Source of the DNA: a virus
Direction: 5' to 3' (one strand)
Length of the DNA: 31,640 nt
Virus record (IMG/VR): IMGVR_UViG_3300034954_000575
Location: 1-31,640 of that record
Shown here: piece after piece, positions 26,492-31,640 of the stretch
Numbering within the stretch: the stretch's first letter is position 1
Layout: each line of letters starts with the position of its first letter
Notes under the pieces: model-generated
Database searches by the model: none
What the model was told of the DNA's origin: nothing
What the model saw: the letters and a program-made list of their open reading frames with translations, nothing else
Made by a program: the position numbers and the translations under genes

Positions 26492-27616
26492 TCTTTTTTG
26501 TATTTTTAGTTTTCTACCATCGGAACCTGTGATTGCTTTAACTTTTAATCCATTAATATAAACTTCACCATTAGACGTAGTCCTTGGTGTATTACTTATA
26601 TTTTTAGATTTAGCCATTATGTCTTTAGTTGCATCAGCAACACCTTGTTCATAAAAATGCTTAGCTAAAGTATCTGCATTTTCTGCGGCAAATATAGCCT
26701 TGTGATAACCATCGTAGTCATTAACAACACCATCTTTATTTAGGAACTTCCCTACAAGATTCTGTAAATTAGACTGTGTTTCGGCCACATCACTCGGATT
26801 TGGAACTTTATACTTAAAAGATTTTTCACCTAAATTAAAATTGAAACCTTCAAAATTATTAAAATAATCTTTTGTTTTAGCCGTAAAAAAGTTTCTAGCT
26901 TCATCCGATTTTTTCTGGCTGTCGTTGTAGCGGTTGAAAAAGTCCATTGCTTTTTGTTGTTCTTGAGTTACGCCCGGCCTCAACTTGATTTCGTCGTAGT
27001 ATTTACTCTTAGTGTCCTCCAAAAATTTACGTGCTTTAGCAACCTCTTCTTTATACGCAAGACGTTTCTTACGTATAGTTCTTTCTTCGTCCTCTTCTTC
27101 ATCATATCCAAAATTATCTTCCATTAGAAAACTTATTTCTTCTTGATCAAGATGAGGTCTAGTATTTTTATAATATTCGTTCAATAAAGTTTTTTCATCT
27201 ATATTAGAATAGTCTTTGTTTATTCTAACATAATCTTCTACAGTGCCACCTGTTTCTTCCATAAACTTAACAAGCTTATCAATATTTTCTGGTAATACTC
27301 TTTCTTGTGTAACAGGAGTTGTAACTTCTGTTGTTGTTTCTACGGGTGTGTTTTCTACTTCTTCTAATACAGGTTTTACTTCTTCAACTTCTTTGGTAGG
27401 TTCTTTTTCTTCGTGTGTTGATCCCACTTCTTGCAATCCCACTTCTTGTTCTTTCTCTTCCTCATTAGACTGTAACACAACTTTCGCTGGCTCTGACTCT
27501 TGAACGGCATCTTCTTGTTTTTTAGTTAAGTCAACCTTTATTTCATTCGGTTGATCTGTAAATTTCTTAGGTCGTTTAATTTTAAACTCACCTTCTTGTT
27601 TTACTTCTTCTGACAT
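26486..27616 (-). CDS. Probable capsid scaffolding protein
   Basis: 376 residues between portal and capsid genes, the normal scaffold position. Residues about 30-110 are a low-complexity Glu/Lys/Thr/Val stretch, likely disordered; LLNEYYKNTRPHLDQEEISF and the following very acidic run, near 145-180, are typical of scaffold proteins of crAss-like and marine phages; the middle is helical; the C-terminus is basic (VKAITGSDGRKLKIQKRK), as expected of a scaffold end that binds coat subunits. A 15-base tandem repeat encodes two QEVG copies. No protease active site is apparent. A GC-richer patch lies around 26,900-27,070. The start shares a 17-base leader with the 250-residue gene. Confidence 0.75.
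   Translation of the reverse strand: MSEEVKQEGEFKIKRPKKFTDQPNEIKVDLTKKQEDAVQESEPAKVVLQSNEEEKEQEVGLQEVGSTHEEKEPTKEVEEVKPVLEEVENTPVETTTEVTTPVTQERVLPENIDKLVKFMEETGGTVEDYVRINKDYSNIDEKTLLNEYYKNTRPHLDQEEISFLMEDNFGYDEEEDEERTIRKKRLAYKEEVAKARKFLEDTKSKYYDEIKLRPGVTQEQQKAMDFFNRYNDSQKKSDEARNFFTAKTKDYFNNFEGFNFNLGEKSFKYKVPNPSDVAETQSNLQNLVGKFLNKDGVVNDYDGYHKAIFAAENADTLAKHFYEQGVADATKDIMAKSKNISNTPRTTSNGEVYINGLKVKAITGSDGRKLKIQKRK
27421..27448 (-). repeat. 15-base tandem repeat inside the scaffold-like gene
   Basis: ATCCCACTTCTTG occurs at 27421-27433 and 27436-27448 on the plus strand, a period of 15 bases, encoding two QEVG units in the disordered acidic region. It is in frame, so copy number can change without breaking the gene. 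Confidence 0.75.
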
Positions 27617-27630
27617 AATATAATATAATA
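27614..27630 (-). promoter_or_regulatory. Shared 17-base start-codon leader, copy 2
   Basis: TATTATATTATATTATG at the start of the scaffold-like gene is identical to the leader at 24886-24902. It lies in the 25-base gap after the portal stop codon. Confidence 0.4.
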
Positions 27631-27641
27631 GTTAATAATTC

Positions 27642-30038
27642 TTACTGTGGCGCAAAGTCTGCCATAGTAAGGGGTTGTTCTTGTTGTTCAAAATTTGTTG
27701 GTGCTAGATCATTTTTTCTTTGAGCAATCATTTGACTTTGTTGTGATCCAGCTATTCTAGTTCTTTTATCTTTTCTATCTTCAATCATCTGCTCTCTAGC
27801 TTCGTCTTTTTTAACATCAAGCTGTTTTAATTGAGAATCATATTGATACTTTATTTGCATTTCTTGTTGCTTAATCTGAGCTTCTGCCTGCATTCGCTGT
27901 ATCTCTAATTCTAATTTAACTTTTTCTAATTGAGCTTGAGTTTCAGTAAGTGCTTGTTGCTTTTGCATTTCAGCTAAAGCTGATTGTTCAGCTGCTTTAG
28001 CATTGGCTTCACCTTGAGCTTTGATGTTTTGAAGATTAACTTTTTCATCGTACTTTTGTTTTTTCTTTCTTCTAAATTTAAGTACTTGATTAGCTAATTT
28101 TAAATTTCTTATTTCTCTAATATCTATAGCATCTTCTAAATATATTTGACCAGCTTGTAAAGCTATTTGTATATTTTGCTCTAACTGCTGTTGCTCTTCT
28201 TCATCAGGCTCTAAATTTAAATATATACCAAAGTCATGTATATTTAAATTCATCAACTCTACTAAAGTTTCTGAATTATATTTAGATATACTATTTTCTA
28301 AAGCTATTTTAGTTAATGGGTACATTAAAGAATCAGCTACTCTCAATGATATATTCTCACATGTTTTTTGCGTTAAATATAAACTTGCTTGTAATATATG
28401 TCTTGTTGCTGTATTACTATTTGCAGCAGCTAACTTCTGTAATCCTACTAAAGAGTTTTTATCAGGACTGCTTGCATCTCTTGCTTCATTTAACCCGGTC
28501 ACATCTCTTATCATTTGCAAATAATAATTATACGTCTGAATAAGAGCTTGTATTTTAGGCATACCATTAGAAGTGCTTAATTCTTGTATTGGTACTTTAC
28601 CTCTATTAGGATCACCGTCTTGAGTTAATGATCTACCAACTACACTACCAGTTTGAAAATACATATTTAAAGCTTCAGCTGGATTATAGTTTGTACCATT
28701 ACCAAGGTCAACTTCTGCTAAACCATCCATATCTAAAAACACACCATCAGGTACCATACGTGACATGACTTGCTGTAACTTTAAATGAGTTAATTGAATC
28801 ATGTCCGCAAACGTAGTTATTCTACTAACTATAGACTCTATTCTACCTTTGTACATTCTTGGTGCACATAGTGTATAATTCATTTTAACTTTAACTGTGT
28901 CGGCGTATGGCCTTGTCATGTTCTCTGCCATTTGCCATTTTAACATCATTGGATGTCCTAATATTTTAGCTCCACTATATAGAACTTCTATAGCTCTATG
29001 TACTTTATTAAAGTTTTCATTTTCAGGTGGATTAAAAGTGTCTGTTTTTTCTATTGCTTTTTCTAAGCCTTGATCAGTCTTTTTAATTTTAAATACTTGA
29101 TTAGCGTAAGTTTTATATTCAAAAAATAAAACTTGAATAGTATTTTCATCTTTTCTTCCGTTCCAGTTTCTAGTATAATCGTTATTACCAGGATACTTTT
29201 GTATAGTCTCTAATTCAGTAGATGTTAAATGTGGAAATTGTTTTTTAACCTCAGCTAAATTCATATTTTTAACCTCACCTATATACCATATGTCTTCAAA
29301 GTTGGGATCTTCTGTATATGAATATACTATATTAGCTGGGTCAACATAATCAACTGTAATACCTTCTGATTCGTTCCAGTTTGTTTTAACAGCTCCAATA
29401 CCTAACACAGTTAAATCATAATTAACTCTACGTCTAACTAAGTCATACTTGTTTTTGTCTAATACATTGTTTATTATTTCTTCTTCAGCTATCTCTACAG
29501 ACTGTTTAAAATCTAACTGTAAGTGAACTTCTAATTCTTCATTATCTTGAGGTCCCATGTCAGGGTTTTGCTGATTAAAAGCATTTACCCCTAATGTTTG
29601 TTTTGCTTGCTGTAAATAAGCTTTTTGATTTATATCTCTTAATAATTGCTCAGCATACCTAGTTCTAACTTGCATAGATGTAGGATCTTGAGCAAAAGCA
29701 TTTACATCGTAATTTCTTTGAGATATACCATTAACTACAATATCTACAAATTTAGGAATAATAGGAACTGGTTTCCAGTCAAGATTTAAATAACTTAAAT
29801 CACCATTAATAGCTAATTCATCTTTATATTTTTGTATAGATTGTTCTCCTCTAGCGTAAAGTCTTAATGTGTGAAACCATTGATAGTTTTCTTGAAACCT
29901 ATTTCTAGATCTTCCTGCCCAAAACCATTCTCCTTCAATTGCTTGACCAACTCTGTATCCATACTCAGGAGTTGCTTTAACATCGTCTGGAACAACCTGA
30001 TCTGGAAAGGTACTATTTGTATTAGTATAAATTTGCAT
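27642..30038 (-). CDS. Portal protein
   Basis: 798 residues, a usual size for large-podovirus and crAss-like portals. It forms the dodecameric ring through which DNA enters and leaves the head. The N-terminal region has WHTLRLYARGEQSIQKYKDE and PVPIIPKFVDIVVNGISQRN; the core has NYDLTVLGIGAVKTNWNESE, VDYVDPANIVYSYTEDPNFE and WQMAENMTRPYADTVKVKM; helical DVTGLNEARDASSPDKNSLV is the segment expected near the crown/stem transition. Residues about 650-770 are a long Gln/Lys/Glu-rich coiled coil, ending in MADFAPQ. Start ATG follows the terminase stop with no gap, preceded by AAAATAATAAAATAG. The order terminase, portal, scaffold, capsid is canonical. Confidence 0.93.
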   Translation of the reverse strand: MQIYTNTNSTFPDQVVPDDVKATPEYGYRVGQAIEGEWFWAGRSRNRFQENYQWFHTLRLYARGEQSIQKYKDELAINGDLSYLNLDWKPVPIIPKFVDIVVNGISQRNYDVNAFAQDPTSMQVRTRYAEQLLRDINQKAYLQQAKQTLGVNAFNQQNPDMGPQDNEELEVHLQLDFKQSVEIAEEEIINNVLDKNKYDLVRRRVNYDLTVLGIGAVKTNWNESEGITVDYVDPANIVYSYTEDPNFEDIWYIGEVKNMNLAEVKKQFPHLTSTELETIQKYPGNNDYTRNWNGRKDENTIQVLFFEYKTYANQVFKIKKTDQGLEKAIEKTDTFNPPENENFNKVHRAIEVLYSGAKILGHPMMLKWQMAENMTRPYADTVKVKMNYTLCAPRMYKGRIESIVSRITTFADMIQLTHLKLQQVMSRMVPDGVFLDMDGLAEVDLGNGTNYNPAEALNMYFQTGSVVGRSLTQDGDPNRGKVPIQELSTSNGMPKIQALIQTYNYYLQMIRDVTGLNEARDASSPDKNSLVGLQKLAAANSNTATRHILQASLYLTQKTCENISLRVADSLMYPLTKIALENSISKYNSETLVELMNLNIHDFGIYLNLEPDEEEQQQLEQNIQIALQAGQIYLEDAIDIREIRNLKLANQVLKFRRKKKQKYDEKVNLQNIKAQGEANAKAAEQSALAEMQKQQALTETQAQLEKVKLELEIQRMQAEAQIKQQEMQIKYQYDSQLKQLDVKKDEAREQMIEDRKDKRTRIAGSQQSQMIAQRKNDLAPTNFEQQEQPLTMADFAPQ

Positions 30039-30054
30039 CTATTTTATTATTTTA
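30039..30054 (-). promoter_or_regulatory. A-rich initiation leader of the portal gene
   Basis: AAAATAATAAAATAG then ATG; the TAG is the terminase stop. It is a third clear case of an adenine-rich leader without Shine-Dalgarno, here inside the coding end of the upstream gene. Confidence 0.55.
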
Positions 30055-31640
30055 GAAGTTAATCCCTTATTGTCATATCTTTTAATTCCTATATTCATAG
30101 AAATTTTCTGTCTTTCAGGAATAGGTCTATATTTATTTTTGTTACAAGCCATTATAGCTAAGCCAGAACTAATAGTAGCATCGTGCTTTGTTCTATTGTT
30201 TATATTAAATCTACCCCAGTCCTCTAACGTACTTTGAAAATACATATCACCATATCCATTACCTAGATCTCCCACATATTCATTTATATAAGCTTCAATA
30301 GCAGCTGCATGAGCTTGCTTAATATCTTCACTTGTGTTTGGTATACCACCAATTTCTTTTTCTGTAGTAGAAAGTTTATTCCATATTTTGTCAGGACGAT
30401 TCATAGAATAACCTCTGTAACCTCTACGCTTTAAATAATACAATAACCTAGGTTTATTATTCTCAGCAAGTATAGGCATACCATAAAATACTAAAGCTTT
30501 CAAAACATCCTCAAAAAATATATCTGCAGTCTGTGGTCTAGCTATATATTCTAAAAAGAAATGATTAGGAGGCGCATCCTCCATACTAAACTTAGTTAAC
30601 CCATGTAAAGAACCTTTAGATCCTTTACCATCGACTGTACCTGATATATCATAACTATCACAACCAAAAGCTCCAACATGTTCATTTCCTGGATGTTTAA
30701 TGTTATTTTTTATAATCACTCGGTTTTGTAAATTTTTAGGTGGTACCCATGAAATTAAAAACCTACCATCCTTGTTTGGGCTAAATACAACCTCAGTATC
30801 CTGCACACCATTCTTCCATAAAAAAGAACCTTTTGTTACATTAAAAGAATTACTTAACTCTTCGTTGTAATCTATCTGTTGATATATCTTAGTTAAATTA
30901 AATAAACTATCTTTAGCTTCATCTCTAAAAGCGTGTTGCTCAGTACGAGGAAACTGTCTATAATATTCATTTAAACTATCTGGATCGTTCTTTAATCCTT
31001 CAACTTCGTTTTCCCAGTGTTCAATGACTCCTGAGTCAATTGGGATATTGTCGATAGAGAGGATCGGATTTTCTGGCGTTGTGAAGACAGGAAGTCCAAA
31101 AGTATCCATGAATCCTTCGTAGTTCCACTCCATAGGTATGAATAAAGAGTAGAGTCCAGAAGATGTTTGTCCATTTTTATTTCGTTTCGTAACGTCTGAA
31201 TTGTAGTATAATTTTTTGAAGTTGTTTCCACCTTTATCTAAAGCATTTGAAGTTGAACCCATCATACATTTTCCTACAACTCTACGTCCTAGTCTTAATG
31301 TAGTTTTTGTAACTCTCCAGTTGTTTAATATATTATCAGGTCTCTCCCACTTACCACTTTCATCATGAGCTAATAGTTTTAGCTTTTCACCATCATAAGA
31401 GTTATCACCTGTATTCTTCCAGTCTATCGTGGTGTCCAACCCCTGTAACTCACGGACCTGCTCATTGGTTTCAAGTTTCCTTCTTGTAAGCTTAGACGCT
31501 GGTACTCTGTAGGCGAGTTCGGTTTTAGGACGATCCATTCCGTCTTGTATTGGTTTGAAGAAGAACGGATAATTAACACTAATGGGTACGACTTTGTCTG
31601 TGAACATTTTCTTAGCGTCTGCACCAGTTTTAGATAAGAT
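30039..31640 (-). CDS. Terminase large subunit, 5'-partial
   Basis: ATP-driven DNA packaging motor and genome-cutting nuclease. The frame is open to the right edge and reads ILSKTGADAKK before the Met at 31607; that is conserved mid-ATPase sequence, so this Met is internal and the Walker A region lies outside the window. Counting from it, GRRVVGKCMMGSTSNALDKG and SGLYSLFIPMEWNYEGF belong to the ATPase half. The RNase H-like nuclease triad is visible: D317 in GCDSYDISG, E382 in ILAENNKPRL and D476 in TKHDATISSGLA. The segment HGLTKFSMEDAPPNHFFLEY and IARPQTADIFFED matches terminases of marine phages of Bacteroidota and crAss-like phages, from memory. It ends in TAG directly before the portal ATG. 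Two GC-richer patches lie near 31,000-31,140 and 31,420-31,600. Confidence 0.94.
   Translation of the reverse strand: MLSKTGADAKKMFTDKVVPISVNYPFFFKPIQDGMDRPKTELAYRVPASKLTRRKLETNEQVRELQGLDTTIDWKNTGDNSYDGEKLKLLAHDESGKWERPDNILNNWRVTKTTLRLGRRVVGKCMMGSTSNALDKGGNNFKKLYYNSDVTKRNKNGQTSSGLYSLFIPMEWNYEGFMDTFGLPVFTTPENPILSIDNIPIDSGVIEHWENEVEGLKNDPDSLNEYYRQFPRTEQHAFRDEAKDSLFNLTKIYQQIDYNEELSNSFNVTKGSFLWKNGVQDTEVVFSPNKDGRFLISWVPPKNLQNRVIIKNNIKHPGNEHVGAFGCDSYDISGTVDGKGSKGSLHGLTKFSMEDAPPNHFFLEYIARPQTADIFFEDVLKALVFYGMPILAENNKPRLLYYLKRRGYRGYSMNRPDKIWNKLSTTEKEIGGIPNTSEDIKQAHAAAIEAYINEYVGDLGNGYGDMYFQSTLEDWGRFNINNRTKHDATISSGLAIMACNKNKYRPIPERQKISMNIGIKRYDNKGLTSKIIK

Noticed and set aside
18505-30041. Alternative genetic code (TAG read as amino acid), as in some crAss-like phages
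   Set aside because: TAG is used as the normal stop of the terminase and of the 1212-residue tail gene, each followed at once by the next start, and all genes read correctly in the standard code.
31424-31624. Small minus-strand open frame within the terminase region, and another at 30992-31231
   Set aside because: Both overlap the terminase frame completely and encode nothing recognisable; the terminase motifs run through the same bases.

Overview
This window looks like part of a marine, tailed, podovirus-type bacteriophage genome, most likely one that infects a Bacteroidota (flavobacteria-like) host. DNA is AT-rich (about one third G+C by eye) and genes are packed with gaps of a few bases. 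No stretch over 300 bases lacks a gene, and I saw no tRNA, integrase, IS element or CRISPR array. Both ends cut through genes: the ribonucleotide reductase frame is open to the left edge and the terminase frame is open to the right edge.

The host inference rests on two things. First, most minus-strand structural genes lack a Shine-Dalgarno sequence and instead have A- or A/T-rich runs (AAAATAAAAT-like) directly before the ATG, as is typical of Bacteroidota. Second, the phage carries a lipoprotein whose beta-helix repeats follow a pattern I know from Bacteroidota outer-surface lipoproteins. Terminase, portal and capsid protein resemble those of crAss-like phages and Cellulophaga podoviruses; that is recalled pattern recognition and not a search result.

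Layout. On the plus strand, bases 2-1687 encode the C-terminal part of an adenosylcobalamin-dependent (class II) ribonucleotide reductase, the visible end of a nucleotide-metabolism/replication block. It ends in a strong terminator facing the other block. Everything else is on the minus strand and reads from right to left: terminase large subunit (31640-30039), portal (30038-27642), scaffold-like protein (27616-26486), major capsid protein (26477-24954), an unrecognised 250-residue protein fenced by two intrinsic terminators (24888-24136), two head-tail connector or ring-like proteins (24083-22146), two large tail proteins (22143-16721), a cupin-like protein (16715-16221), and three presumed internal/ejection proteins of 232, 628 and 3180 residues (16219-4070). 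The last three follow the order of T7 gp14-gp15-gp16, but the third is giant and carries an HEIGH zinc-protease-like motif and a HAD-phosphatase-like domain.

The distal end of the late operon carries a cassette not expected for virion assembly: a DxD glycosyltransferase-like protein and a PAPS-type sulfotransferase, each overlapping the preceding gene by ATGA, then a terminator, then the lipoprotein gene. Together these suggest modification of a glycan on the virion or cell surface, plus a surface lipoprotein that may alter the infected host's envelope. This cassette and the giant ejection protein are the least ordinary parts of the window.
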